Notes: generated by a model not told the origin, from the letters alone. DNA of 64,000 nucleotides from Candidatus Eisenbergiella stercoravium (GCA_019113175.1 DXHY01000031.1:1-64000), one strand, 5' to 3'; positions 1 to 8,352 are shown, counted from the first letter of the stretch. A program made the numbers and translations.

Positions 1-16
1 TCAGCATAGAGTTCTG

Positions 17-56
17 AAAAAACGTCAGAGAGGACAGGAGACATGCTGTCCTGACG
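17..56 (-). terminator. Intrinsic terminator downstream of rhaBA
   Basis: Read on the minus strand, an imperfect stem with outer arms CGTCAG/CTGACG and inner arms GACAG/CTGTC (positions 23-56) is followed by six T (complement of A17-A22). This is the clearest end point for minus-strand transcription leaving rhaA, about 220 bp beyond its stop codon. Confidence 0.7.
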
Positions 57-164
57 AAAGCCGAACGGCTTTAAATGTAGAAATTTATGCTTATATGCAT
101 TGTAGCACCTTTCGGGTATGCAGACAAGACAAATTTTCCTGAAAAATTTGTCTTATCTGCATAC
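57..164. repeat. Hairpin pair downstream of rhaA
   Basis: Positions 57-72 form a small hairpin (AAAGCC-gaac-GGCTTT). Positions 116-164 form a long near-perfect hairpin with arms starting GTATGCAGAcAAGACAAATT and a 2-3 nt loop. Together with the terminator at 17-56 this gives three consecutive stem-loops, the same arrangement found in several BMC-operon spacers. The rest of 165-278 shows no gene. Confidence 0.6.
99..127 (-). promoter_or_regulatory. Possible minus-strand promoter beyond rhaA
   Basis: On the minus strand, TTGTCT (122-127) and TACAAT (99-104) are separated by 17 bp. The -35 matches consensus at 4 of 6 positions and the -10 at 5 of 6. Transcription would start near position 92 and meet the terminator at 17-56, giving a transcript of about 75 nt. 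The -35 overlaps the 116-164 hairpin, so this could be chance. Confidence 0.3.
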
Positions 165-278
165 TTGTTATGGTTCACTCCGTGCCATTCGCAAAGCAGC
201 GCCCGCATTTCCATGTTCCGTCTGCACATTCACTGCGCAGGCCATGCGAAAGCGCATCGGCAGGCCTGTAACAGAGCT

Positions 279-1535
279 TTATGCCCTCTGAGAAAGGACA
301 TCCTTCTCATATCTCTTGACCTCTGCAAGCCAGTCTCCCTTCACGGGAACATTGTTCTTCTCGCAGAAATAATTCCACACATCGCCGAAGGGATAGGTCT
401 TCATCTCCTCCTGCATGGCCATCAGCTCAGTGAACTGATTGGTATCCTGCAGCTCCTTAAAGCGTTTGTTGGGGGTTACCAGCGCGTAAAGCAGGGCCTT
501 CTGCATGTTCCGCATGCCCACGACCCAGGCGGAAATACGGTTGATGCTGGCGTCGAAGAAATCCAGCGCAAGAAGAACTCTGTCAATGGCATCATTTCGC
601 ACGATTTCCTTTGCGATTTCCTTCGTCTCGTCGTCAAAGAGCACCACATGGTCGCTGTCCCAGCGGACGCCTCTGGTCACATGCAGAGCGATCTTATCAT
701 TGAACAGGAGCATGGAAGGAATCTTATCGGAAACCAGCTCTGTGGGATGATAATGGCCGTTGTCCATCAGGCTGATCACGTTGTTTCTCGCCGCATAGTT
801 GATGGTGAATTCGCTGGAACCCACCGTATAGGATTCCAGGCCGATGCCGAACACCTTGGATTCCAGGCAGACCAGCACTTTTTCCCTGTCGTAAGGGATG
901 GACAGGATCTGATCCAGGGAATCCTTAAACCGGGCCCTGGGCCCAAGCCGGTCCGCCGGAACGTCCTTATAGCCGTCCGGAATCCAGATGTTCATGGCGC
1001 AGGGCACGCCAAGCTCCTCAGCAAAATACTGGGAAATGCGGATGCAGGCCTTTCCGTGGTTAATCCAGAAATTGCGCACCTCCTCGATGGGGCTGGAAAG
1101 GGTCAGGTTGTCCACCACCATCGGATGTGAGAAGAAGGTGGGGTTGAAATCCAGTCCCAGCCCTCTTTCCTTCGCAAATTCCACCCATTTTCTGAAGTGC
1201 TTCGGCTCGATTTTATCTCTGTCCACGAACTCGCCGTCCTCAAAAATGGCATAGCTCGCATGCAGGTTGATCTTGTGTTTTCCGGGAATCAGGCTGAGTG
1301 CCTCGTCGATATCCGCCATCAGCTCCTCCGGATTTCTCGCCCTTCCGGGATAATCGCCGGTGGCCTGGATTCCACCGGACAGCGGCCCCTTCTGGTCAAA
1401 GCCGATCACATCGTCGCCCTGCCAGCAGTGCATGGAGATCGCCACATTCTGCAGAGTCTCCAGTGCTTTATCAGTGTCCACGCCGATTTCCGCATAGACC
1501 TTTTTCGCCTCATCATATTTTTCCTTTATGTTCAT
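279..1535 (-). CDS. rhaA: L-rhamnose isomerase
   Basis: Converts L-rhamnose to L-rhamnulose in the cytoplasm, the first step of rhamnose catabolism. The 418-residue product has the usual family length and shows RhaA segments such as YAEIGVDTDKAL near the N terminus and INLHASYA around residue 100. The start is placed at 1535 because AGGGAG lies 8 bp upstream; an upstream in-frame ATG would overlap rhaB. It lies 23 bp after rhaB and forms an operon with it, ending at the terminator at 17-56. The nearby aldolase and diol-dehydratase microcompartment indicate that the product feeds 1,2-propanediol metabolism. Confidence 0.96.
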   Translation of the reverse strand: MNIKEKYDEAKKVYAEIGVDTDKALETLQNVAISMHCWQGDDVIGFDQKGPLSGGIQATGDYPGRARNPEELMADIDEALSLIPGKHKINLHASYAIFEDGEFVDRDKIEPKHFRKWVEFAKERGLGLDFNPTFFSHPMVVDNLTLSSPIEEVRNFWINHGKACIRISQYFAEELGVPCAMNIWIPDGYKDVPADRLGPRARFKDSLDQILSIPYDREKVLVCLESKVFGIGLESYTVGSSEFTINYAARNNVISLMDNGHYHPTELVSDKIPSMLLFNDKIALHVTRGVRWDSDHVVLFDDETKEIAKEIVRNDAIDRVLLALDFFDASINRISAWVVGMRNMQKALLYALVTPNKRFKELQDTNQFTELMAMQEEMKTYPFGDVWNYFCEKNNVPVKGDWLAEVKRYEKDVLSQRA

Positions 1536-1558
1536 GATAATCTCCCTTCTGTTTATCT

Positions 1559-2968
1559 TCATGCCTTCGGTTCGTATTTTTTCACGCCGAAGGAATCGTG
1601 GATACAACGGCGTACCGCTTCCAGACTGTCAAACTTTCCGTCCTTTATCATCTGCACCGCCAGGTTTCCGATGGCGGTTGCCTCTCCGGGGCCGGCGTAG
1701 ACGCATCTGCCGGATTTGTCTGCGGTCAGCTGGTTCAGATAGGCCGCATTGGAGCCGCCTCCCACTATGTTGATGGCAGGGAAATGCCTTCCGGTCAGCT
1801 CTTCGATCTCCGCCACGGTCCGGGCGTAGCTTTCCGCCAGGCTCTGGTAGATCACAGCCGCGGTCTGTCCCACCGTTTCCGGCACGGCACAGCACTTCTT
1901 TTCACAATAATCCCGGATCGCCTGCAGCATGCTTTCCGGCGCGAGGAAGGCGTCGTCGTTCACATCCACACGGGAAGGAAATGCGTTCTCCTCCTCTGCC
2001 ATGTCGCAGAGTTCAGTGAAAGAATATGCATCGTTCCATTCATGGCGTGCGGACTGAATCATCCACAGGCCCATGATGTTCTTCAGGTAACGGAAGCGGT
2101 ATTCATAGCCGCCCTCATTGGTGAAGTTGCGCTTTCTGCTTTCCTCACTGCAGATCGCATGATCGTTTTCGATGCCCATCAGGGACCAGGTTCCGGAGCT
2201 GATGTACAGGCAGTCCTTTGTCAGAGCGGGAACGGAAATGACCGCGGAAGCGGTGTCATGGGTGGCAGGCAGCACCACTTCACAGGAAAAGCCCACCTCA
2301 TCCTCCACTTCCTTCGTAAAGCTTCCCACCACCGTCCCCGGCATGTGAAGAGGCCTGAAAATGGAGCTCTTATATCCCAGTCTCTCGATCAGCTCATAAT
2401 CCCACTGCTTCGTTTCCGGGCTCACCAGCTGGGTAGAGGTGGCGTTTGTGTACTCCGACAGCTTATTTCCCGTCAGCAGAAAATGAAAATAATCCGGCAG
2501 CATCAGAAGCTGCACAGCCTTTTCCATGTTTTCCGGCTCCTGCTTTTTCACCGCCATGAGCTGATAGATGGTGTTGAACATCTGCTTCTGGATTCCCGTC
2601 CTGGCATACAGCTCAGCCTCCGGAATGATGGCATAGACCTCCTCGTCCATTCCCTTCGTCCGTCCGTCGCGGTAGCCATAGGTATTTCCCAGCACGTTGT
2701 CCTCTTCATCCAGCAGTACATAGTCCACCGCCCAGGTATCGATTCCCATGCTCTTCGGAACCTTTCCCGCCGCCTTACAGGCCTTTAAGCCCTCCTTGAT
2801 CTCATGAAACAGATGGGGAACGTTCCAGCAGAGATGACCATCCTTTTTTTCCATCCCGTTTTCAAAACGGTAAACCTCTTCCAGCACGATTTTCCCGTCT
2901 TCCACGTGTCCCAGAATATGACGTCCGCTGGAAGCCCCGATATCCACCGCAAGATAATATTCGGCCAT
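1559..2968 (-). CDS. rhaB: Rhamnulokinase
   Basis: FGGY-family kinase that phosphorylates L-rhamnulose at C1, making rhamnulose-1-phosphate for aldol cleavage. The 469-residue product shows the N-terminal ATPase-fold motif AVDIGASSGRHILG, GIDTWAVDYVLLD, SSGTWSLMGIE and the C-terminal nucleotide-binding NIVGGGSNAAYLNQL. The ATG at 2968 has GGGAGAAG upstream. Directly 5' of that SD is a GC hairpin (GCCGCC/GGCGGC type, about 2983-2999), a pattern that recurs before other genes in this locus. It is the first gene of rhaBA, divergent from the AraC regulator gene. Confidence 0.96.
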   Translation of the reverse strand: MAEYYLAVDIGASSGRHILGHVEDGKIVLEEVYRFENGMEKKDGHLCWNVPHLFHEIKEGLKACKAAGKVPKSMGIDTWAVDYVLLDEEDNVLGNTYGYRDGRTKGMDEEVYAIIPEAELYARTGIQKQMFNTIYQLMAVKKQEPENMEKAVQLLMLPDYFHFLLTGNKLSEYTNATSTQLVSPETKQWDYELIERLGYKSSIFRPLHMPGTVVGSFTKEVEDEVGFSCEVVLPATHDTASAVISVPALTKDCLYISSGTWSLMGIENDHAICSEESRKRNFTNEGGYEYRFRYLKNIMGLWMIQSARHEWNDAYSFTELCDMAEEENAFPSRVDVNDDAFLAPESMLQAIRDYCEKKCCAVPETVGQTAAVIYQSLAESYARTVAEIEELTGRHFPAINIVGGGSNAAYLNQLTADKSGRCVYAGPGEATAIGNLAVQMIKDGKFDSLEAVRRCIHDSFGVKKYEPKA

Positions 2969-3249
2969 AGACTTCTCCCTTCCGCCGCCGCAGGGCGGCA
3001 TATATATTTTTGTTTTCTTCTTTTCTTTATTATAGCCGCACCGCGTTCCTTTTTTTAGGACGGAGATTGCAAATTTACCGTCTTTATTTGCACTTTTCCC
3101 TGGACGCCTTACATGAAAAATGCTACACTGATGCAGAAGGCTGCAGCAATAACCAACGCCGTTTTTTGCAGCATGAACGAGGCAGACTCAGTGTCAAACC
3201 GGAGATCTGCCGGGCAGACTCAAGCGGGCACTTCGGCAGGGAGGAAAAT

Positions 3250-4233
3250 ATGAATCAGGAGCTTTTGGAACGTCTGAGCCGGATTTCACCGGAGGAGAAG
3301 GGAATTCTTGCCGGGGACGGCAGGGTTCAGAAAAGTCTGTATACATCGGATAATGAATTCATCGTGGACAGCCGGCAGATGCTGGATGCGGGAAAGCTGA
3401 TCGACATCCGGCCGCACACCCGCTTTGTGCATTTTCCCAGACACAGGCACAACTATATTGAAATTATCTACATGTGCAGCGGAACCACCACCCACATCAT
3501 CAACGAAAGCACACGGCTGATTCTGGAGACCGGCGATCTCCTTTTTCTGAACCAGCAGGCGACACAGGAGATTCTTCCCGCGGGGGAAGGGGATATCGCG
3601 GTGAATTTCATCGTTCTCCCGGAATTCTTTGACCGCACCTTTCTGATGATGGATGAGCGCAGTTTTCTTCGGGATTTTCTGGTAGGCTCCCTGAAGGGTT
3701 CCTCCAATGGGGAGCAGGGAAAAAATCTGGCGGATTATCTGCATTTTCATGTGAGCGGCATTCTTCCTGTCCAGAATCTGGTGGAAAATCTGATCTGGTC
3801 GCTCATCAACAGTGAACCGAACCGCAGAAATATCAATCAGACCACCATGGGACTGCTTTTCCTGCAGCTGATGAACCACACGGACAAAATCAACCGGGAT
3901 GATCCCGGCTCTCAGGAACAGAATCTGGCGCTCGCTGCCATGAAATATATTGAGGAAAATTATCAGACAGCCACGCTGGAGGAGCTCTCCGCCAGACTGG
4001 GAGAGCCCGCCTACTATCTCAGCCGGCTGTTAAGACGCCTCTGCGGGCAGACCTTTAAGAATTTACTGCAGACAAAAAGGCTGAACCAGTCAGCCTTTCT
4101 TCTCACCACAACGTCCATTCCCGTGGAGGAAATCATCGCCGCCGTGGGATATGATAATACCAGTTATTTTCATCGCATTTTTAAGGAACAGTTCGGAATG
4201 ACGCCGCGGGCCTACCGCCTCTCCCATTCCTGA
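3250..4233 (+). CDS. AraC-family regulator of rhamnose genes
   Basis: A 327-residue transcription factor. The N-terminal half contains a cupin-like sensor (around residues 50-120, with HFPRHRHNYIEIIYM). The C terminus carries two AraC helix-turn-helix motifs (YYLSRLLRRLCGQTFKNLL and GYDNTSYFHRIFKEQFG, ending in the typical MTPRAYR). The start at 3250 follows GGGAGG at good spacing; the open frame extends 80 codons upstream but has no SD there. It is transcribed away from rhaBA across a 281 bp spacer. By position it is probably the RhaS/RhaR-type activator for rhaBA; the ligand is inferred, not shown. Confidence 0.9.
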   Translation: MNQELLERLSRISPEEKGILAGDGRVQKSLYTSDNEFIVDSRQMLDAGKLIDIRPHTRFVHFPRHRHNYIEIIYMCSGTTTHIINESTRLILETGDLLFLNQQATQEILPAGEGDIAVNFIVLPEFFDRTFLMMDERSFLRDFLVGSLKGSSNGEQGKNLADYLHFHVSGILPVQNLVENLIWSLINSEPNRRNINQTTMGLLFLQLMNHTDKINRDDPGSQEQNLALAAMKYIEENYQTATLEELSARLGEPAYYLSRLLRRLCGQTFKNLLQTKRLNQSAFLLTTTSIPVEEIIAAVGYDNTSYFHRIFKEQFGMTPRAYRLSHS

Positions 4234-4329
4234 AAACAGGCGCGGCCGCAGTCTTTATGTCTCAGCTTCCCTTTTTCGGATGCGCCGGTTCTCCAAAAGC
4301 GCATTTCACCCTCCTGCCGGAGCGTCACA

Positions 4330-5097
4330 CTACTCTGCCGGATACAGACAGGTGATGCCGGAGCGCTCAAACAGTTCAAGCCACTGTTCAGAAGGCTTTT
4401 CATCCGTCACAACCACATGAATGTCGTGCACATCACAGATCTTGGAAAAGGCGATGCGGTCAAACTTGGTGTGGTCCACCGCAAGGATGCACTCCTTCGC
4501 GGATTTGAGCATGGTCTGCTTTGCCTGGGAAAACAGCTCGTTTCCATCCGTAATTCCTTTTTCCATATCCAGACCCTTGCAGGAAATAATCGCCTTTTCC
4601 ACATTGAAGGCTCCAAGCCCTTCCACGGCCCTCGGCCCCACCAGAGCGAGATACCCCTCCCGCAGGCTTCCGCCGGAGGAAATGATGTTCCAGTCCGAGG
4701 TATCCGAAAGCTCCAGAATCACTTCAATGGAATTGGTGATCACCGTCAGCCGTTCCTTGCTCTTTAAGGCCTTCGCGATGAAAACTGCCGTGGTGCTGGG
4801 ATCCAGAATAATGTGATCCCCGTCCTCGATCAGTCCCTCCACCAGCTTCGCAATTTTTTGCTTTCCGGCCGGATTGTTTTTCTTACGGACATTAAAGGGC
4901 ATGTCCAGACTGGTGTTCTCATTGAGCACCGCGCCGCCATAGCTTTTGATGGCAAGTCCGTCCTTATCCAGTTTTTCCAGATCCCTCCGGATGGTTTCCT
5001 CGGATACCTGAAATTCCTGGCTCAGCTCGCTCACAATGACCTTTTTCTCTTCCTGCAGCTTCTCCAGAATCAGATTTCTTCTTTCTACCGCTAACAT
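4330..5097 (-). CDS. DeoR-family transcriptional regulator
   Basis: A 255-residue DeoR-type protein. Residues 1-60 form the winged HTH (SELSQEFQVSEETIRRDLEK) and the rest is a DeoRC sugar-phosphate sensor domain containing IKSYGGAVL and ILDPSTTAVFIAKAL. Start 5097 is chosen over a methionine 12 codons upstream because of the AGGCGG sequence before it. It is the last gene of the BMC transcription unit, 76 bp after the BMC-T gene. Members usually repress sugar operons until a phosphorylated intermediate binds. It is the best candidate for the shared motifs at the two BMC promoters (inference). Confidence 0.9.
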   Translation of the reverse strand: MLAVERRNLILEKLQEEKKVIVSELSQEFQVSEETIRRDLEKLDKDGLAIKSYGGAVLNENTSLDMPFNVRKKNNPAGKQKIAKLVEGLIEDGDHIILDPSTTAVFIAKALKSKERLTVITNSIEVILELSDTSDWNIISSGGSLREGYLALVGPRAVEGLGAFNVEKAIISCKGLDMEKGITDGNELFSQAKQTMLKSAKECILAVDHTKFDRIAFSKICDVHDIHVVVTDEKPSEQWLELFERSGITCLYPAE

Positions 5098-5173
5098 TTC
5101 ACACCGCCTTTCCCTGATTCCGTCATTTTTCAAAAATGAATGTTTTCCGCCGCCACAGACAGCAGAAAACCAT

Positions 5174-5722
5174 TTACAGAATGGACCGGCAGATCTGCTC
5201 GTCAGGATGGGCGATCACGGAGGAATCCAGATACATTCCGTCCTTTGCCGCCGCCATTTTCGCCTTCTCGATGGCGGCCTCCACAGCCGCCACCTCTCCG
5301 GTCAGAATCAGGTAGGATTTTCCGCACATTCCCTTCGCGATTCGAAGCTCGATCAGATCCACAATGGCTGTCTTTGCCGCTATATCCGCCGCCACGATGA
5401 TGGACGCGGCATCATAGGTTTCCAGAATGCCGAAGGCGTTCACCTTCTCAATATGGGTAGCTCCGTAGATGGCCGGAAAAATGCTTTCATGGGGATTGCC
5501 CAGAACAAAACTTCCGATCAGTTCTTCTCCACGCACCTGCTTTGCAGCCTCTACAGCCGCCTGTACGGCGGAAAGCGCGCCGCCGATCAGAGCGATATAT
5601 TTGCCGGGGCAGACCGTCTGCGCTTCCAGGAGCTCCACCTGCGCCGTCTTTACCATGGTATCGGCTGCCGTGATTCCGGCGGATACCGTTTTAAATTCGA
5701 TCATTCCGATTGCTTTACTCAT
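5174..5722 (-). CDS. pduT: PduT-like BMC-T shell protein
   Basis: A tandem-BMC (pseudohexamer-forming trimer) shell protein of 182 residues with two BMC folds: residues 1-90 (SKAIGMIEFKTVSAGITAAD) and 95-182 (AFGILETYDAASIIVAADIA, ending VIAHPDE). Cys38 in the motif VCPGKYIALIGG sits where PduT binds a [4Fe-4S] cluster at the trimer axis, so an Fe-S site in the shell is expected. The ATG at 5722 has a perfect AGGAGG. It follows the PduS-like gene across a 128 bp spacer packed with stem-loops. PduS and PduT partner in the Pdu system, so an electron path across the shell is likely here. Confidence 0.93.
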   Translation of the reverse strand: MSKAIGMIEFKTVSAGITAADTMVKTAQVELLEAQTVCPGKYIALIGGALSAVQAAVEAAKQVRGEELIGSFVLGNPHESIFPAIYGATHIEKVNAFGILETYDAASIIVAADIAAKTAIVDLIELRIAKGMCGKSYLILTGEVAAVEAAIEKAKMAAAKDGMYLDSSVIAHPDEQICRSIL

Positions 5723-5725
5723 GAC

Positions 5726-5876
5726 TTCCTCCTGCCGAAGCGTTACGCTGAGGCCGCGGGACAAAATCACGCAGGTGATTTTGTCTCTGTGATCCCAGGC
5801 AGTTTGGTGCTTCGGCACAAAACTGCCGATTGATAAATAAGCCATCAGGCTTATTTATCAATTCTTCCTCCTGCCG
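5726..5876. repeat. SD-flanked stem-loop cassette between pduS and pduT
   Basis: Four inverted repeats lie side by side: 5739-5749 (AGCGT-t-ACGCT), 5760-5785 (11 bp perfect arms GACAAAATCAC, loop gcag), 5798-5827 (arms starting GGCAGTTT, loop ttcg) and 5829-5862 (15 bp perfect arms ATTGATAAATAAGCC, loop atca). The cluster is bounded by direct repeats TTCCTCCTGCCG at 5726-5737 and 5865-5876, which read CGGCAGGAGGAA on the coding strand, so each end carries an SD. The pduS stop codon is formed inside the 5829-5862 stem. None has the long T run expected of a full terminator. Confidence 0.85.
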
Positions 5877-7203
5877 TCAGGGTCACGGCTCCTGCTTCCA
5901 CCTTCCGCACGATTCCGGAAACGGAAGCGTGAACCGGTACGCTTAAGCCCTCTGCGGCCTTTCCGATGATCTGTCCCTTTTCCACCCGGTCGCCTTCCTT
6001 CACAACCGGCACTGCCGGAGCACCGATATGCTGAGAAAGAAGGAGCTTTACCGTTTTTGCCGGAAGCAGTTCCTCTTTTAACGGCGCGTCCACGTTGTAG
6101 CGGGTCAGTCCAAGCCTGGCCTCCAGGCGTTCCTCCGGCGCCTTCCGGTACTGTCTGGATTCCCTGACAGGAGCCGGAACCACGTCCGCAGGGGCCTTCA
6201 CGCCGGCCTTCCTCAGGCCCGCCTTGTATTCCGCCATCAGGCTTCTGGGTGCAAGCCCCTGAGGGCAGGAATACAGTTCACAGAGACCGCAGGAGCTGCA
6301 GAAAAAGGTATTCAGGAAGGGATTGGCATCCCGGAAATCCCGGTTGGCCGCTGCCCGCATGAATTTGTGGGGCTCGATTGGATGGCCCAGCGCATGTCTG
6401 GGGCACAGATCCGTACAGGTTTCGCACTGGCAGCACGAGGAAGCCGCCCGCTTCAGCCCGATAGCAGGATTCTGCCTTTTTTTCTGAATCAGAGGATGAT
6501 CCTCCGCCAGAAGGATGATGGCGTTGGTGGTTTTTGTCACCGGACTGTCAGCCGGGCGGATATTTCCCATCATGGGGCCGCCCACCAGGTAAACCGGATC
6601 CTGGATACGCACACCTCCCGCTGCCTCCACACAGTCTGAGAGACTCACCCCAAGAGGCACCCGCAGGGTCACGGGAGAAGCCACCTCTCCCACCACACTG
6701 ACCAGCTTTTCTGTGACCGGAGCTTTCTCTCTCATGGCACGGTAAATGTTATACATGGTCTCCACATTGAAAACGGCGATTCCCTGTTCAATCGGCAGTC
6801 CGCCGGGACGGACCACCTTCCCGGTGGCCTCATAGATCAGCACCACCTCGTCTCCCATGGGATAGACGCTGTCCAGAAGGTGAAGGCGCATTCCCGGAAA
6901 ATCGGGCAGGCAGGCCTTCAAAGCCTTTACCGTCTCTTCATATTCTCCTTTGATCCCGATGATGGCTTCTTCGGCACCCACCGTTTCCTTCACCACGGCA
7001 AGAGCCTGCAGAATCTCTCCGGTATGACGGGAAAGAAGCTGCCGGTGCAGCTTCAGAAGCGGCTCGCACTCCGCGCAGTTTAAAAGAATGGTCTGCACCC
7101 GTTCATCGATTTTCATGTAGGTGGGAAAGCCTGCGCCTCCCGCTCCCACGATTCCGTTTTCTCTTATGATTCCGGCTAATTCCTTTATTTCCATCGCATC
7201 CAT
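5851..7203 (-). CDS. pduS: PduS-like flavo-iron-sulfur electron carrier
   Basis: A 450-residue RnfC-like protein. The N-terminal SLBB/NADH-FMN region carries GIVGAGGAGFPTYMK (residues 17-31) and NCAECEP. Two ferredoxin-type [4Fe-4S] sites follow, with cysteines 257/258, 260, 263, 267 and 302, 305, 308, 313, and the C terminus is a lipoyl-like hybrid motif domain. In B12-dependent Pdu compartments PduS reduces cobalamin, but this locus uses a glycyl radical dehydratase. Here it may instead move electrons between NADH and Fe-S acceptors, perhaps the activase or PduT. Start 7203 has GGAGAG upstream. The last residues (RIDK) come from the hairpin cassette. Confidence 0.9.
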   Translation of the reverse strand: MDAMEIKELAGIIRENGIVGAGGAGFPTYMKIDERVQTILLNCAECEPLLKLHRQLLSRHTGEILQALAVVKETVGAEEAIIGIKGEYEETVKALKACLPDFPGMRLHLLDSVYPMGDEVVLIYEATGKVVRPGGLPIEQGIAVFNVETMYNIYRAMREKAPVTEKLVSVVGEVASPVTLRVPLGVSLSDCVEAAGGVRIQDPVYLVGGPMMGNIRPADSPVTKTTNAIILLAEDHPLIQKKRQNPAIGLKRAASSCCQCETCTDLCPRHALGHPIEPHKFMRAAANRDFRDANPFLNTFFCSSCGLCELYSCPQGLAPRSLMAEYKAGLRKAGVKAPADVVPAPVRESRQYRKAPEERLEARLGLTRYNVDAPLKEELLPAKTVKLLLSQHIGAPAVPVVKEGDRVEKGQIIGKAAEGLSVPVHASVSGIVRKVEAGAVTLTAGGRIDK

Positions 7204-7302
7204 CGTACTCTCCTGCCTGTCCGGGCCTTCCTGACCGGATAGGGAAAAATTCCTCCCTTCGATCACCGCGGCATAGTATGCTGCGGCATGCCCCGCCGCT
7301 TA

Positions 7303-7569
7303 TCACTCCAGCCTGCTTGCGTCATCAACAATGCCGACGATAGCCGCATCCACCGGAGCATCCGGCACATCACAGCCGATCCTGGCTGCGCTTCCCTGCG
7401 CCACCAGCACATACTCTCCGATTCCGGCGCCGATGTTGTCAATGGCAACCAGCCTGTCGGTATGGCCCTTCATGGATTGAAGCGGCTCCACAATCATGAA
7501 TTTATTTCCAACCAGCTTTTCGCTCTTTCTTGTGGAAACGATACTTCCGATCACCTTTCCGACTATCAT
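7303..7569 (-). CDS. eutN: EutN/CcmL-type BMC-P pentameric vertex protein
   Basis: An 88-residue BMC-P protein that forms pentamers capping the vertices of the shell. It begins MIVGKVIGSIVSTRK, contains GNKFMIVEPLQ, and has the conserved DNIGAGIGEYVLVAQGSAAR followed by PVDAAIVGIVDD. Start 7569 follows GGAGGAAG; an in-frame methionine 19 codons upstream lacks an SD. It sits between the pduL and pduS genes. The 99 bp spacer after it holds further short inverted repeats, including one around an extra GGGAGG. Confidence 0.93.
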   Translation of the reverse strand: MIVGKVIGSIVSTRKSEKLVGNKFMIVEPLQSMKGHTDRLVAIDNIGAGIGEYVLVAQGSAARIGCDVPDAPVDAAIVGIVDDASRLE

Positions 7570-7645
7570 GGCTTCCTCCGTTCTGCCTTTATACGCACTC
7601 ACAACTGCTGCCGCCTGATCATACACAGTTATCTGGCATGATCGG

Positions 7646-8287
7646 TTATCTGATCATGCGTACCACATCCCCGGTACGGATCTGTCCTGCGTTCGCTTCA
7701 TCCGTGTCGATATGCATTTCCAGTGTAAAGCTGTCGTCCACACGGATTTTCACATGATCGAAAACCGTCCCTCTCTCATTCTCTGCCTTCACGGACACAT
7801 AGTCCCCGTCCTTCACACCTGCCTGCGCAGCGTCCTTCGGCGACATATGGATATGCCTCTTGGCGACGATACAGCCCTCGTTCAGGTAAATGGCACCCTT
7901 CGGGCCGACGATCGCAATCGGCGCGCTGCCGGCCGTATCTCCGGATTCCCTGAGCGGAGCCTTCACGCCCAGCTTCATGGCGTCCGTGGAGGAAATCTCC
8001 ACCTGGGAGGCCTTTCTCACCGGTCCGAGCACGCGCACATTTTCAATTGCCCTCAGCTTCAGCCCTACGATGGTCACCTGTTCGTTGGCCGCGAACTGGC
8101 CGCCCATCAGCTCTTTTTTCTTCGTAAGCTGGTAGCCCGGCCCGAACAGTGCTTCCACATGCTCCTGTGTCAGATGCACATGTCTGGCGGACACACCCAC
8201 GGGAACCATGTAGCCATCCGAGCATTCCTGCTTCGCCATGGCCTCCATAACCATTTTAGTAATCAGTTCAATTTGACTCGCTTCCAT
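7646..8287 (-). CDS. pduL: PduL phosphate propanoyltransferase
   Basis: Transfers the acyl group of propionyl-CoA to phosphate inside the compartment, recycling CoA for the aldehyde dehydrogenase and yielding propionyl-phosphate for ATP synthesis. The 213-residue product has both zinc-binding signatures, SARHVHL (His36, His38) and AKRHIHMS. Residues 1-20 (MEASQIELITKMVMEAMAKQ) form an amphipathic encapsulation helix before the catalytic part starts at about residue 27. Start 8287 has AAGGGG upstream; the upstream in-frame ATG has none. The gene lies downstream of a terminator-like hairpin at 8313-8352. Confidence 0.94.
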   Translation of the reverse strand: MEASQIELITKMVMEAMAKQECSDGYMVPVGVSARHVHLTQEHVEALFGPGYQLTKKKELMGGQFAANEQVTIVGLKLRAIENVRVLGPVRKASQVEISSTDAMKLGVKAPLRESGDTAGSAPIAIVGPKGAIYLNEGCIVAKRHIHMSPKDAAQAGVKDGDYVSVKAENERGTVFDHVKIRVDDSFTLEMHIDTDEANAGQIRTGDVVRMIR

Positions 8288-8312
8288 TGTATCCCCTTCC
8301 GTATTTTTGAAA

Positions 8313-8352
8313 AACGGGCAGGCGCATCCCCAGGGAAACGCTTCTGCCCGTT
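8313..8352 (-). terminator. Terminator-like hairpin between shell gene and pduL
   Basis: On the minus strand, AACGGGCAG (complement of 8344-8352) pairs perfectly with CTGCCCGTT (complement of 8313-8321) and the transcript then runs into TTTTTC. It lies 25 bp upstream of pduL, inside the operon, and so probably reduces rather than stops transcription of pduL, eutN, pduS and pduT. A second small hairpin (GGCTG/CAGCC) lies at about 8392-8408, just past the BMC-H stop codon. Confidence 0.55.

Noticed and set aside
1598..2788. Long plus-strand open frame opposite rhaB
   Set aside because: Shadow of the rhaB coding frame: no SD, His/Arg-rich implausible product, no family resemblance.
4212..4309. 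Small minus-strand gene of about 29 codons with a good SD (GGCAGGAGG) and ATG after the DeoR gene
   Set aside because: It overlaps the end of the AraC gene antisense, its product is basic and featureless, and the SD-like sequence is one more copy of the repeat edge seen in BMC spacers.
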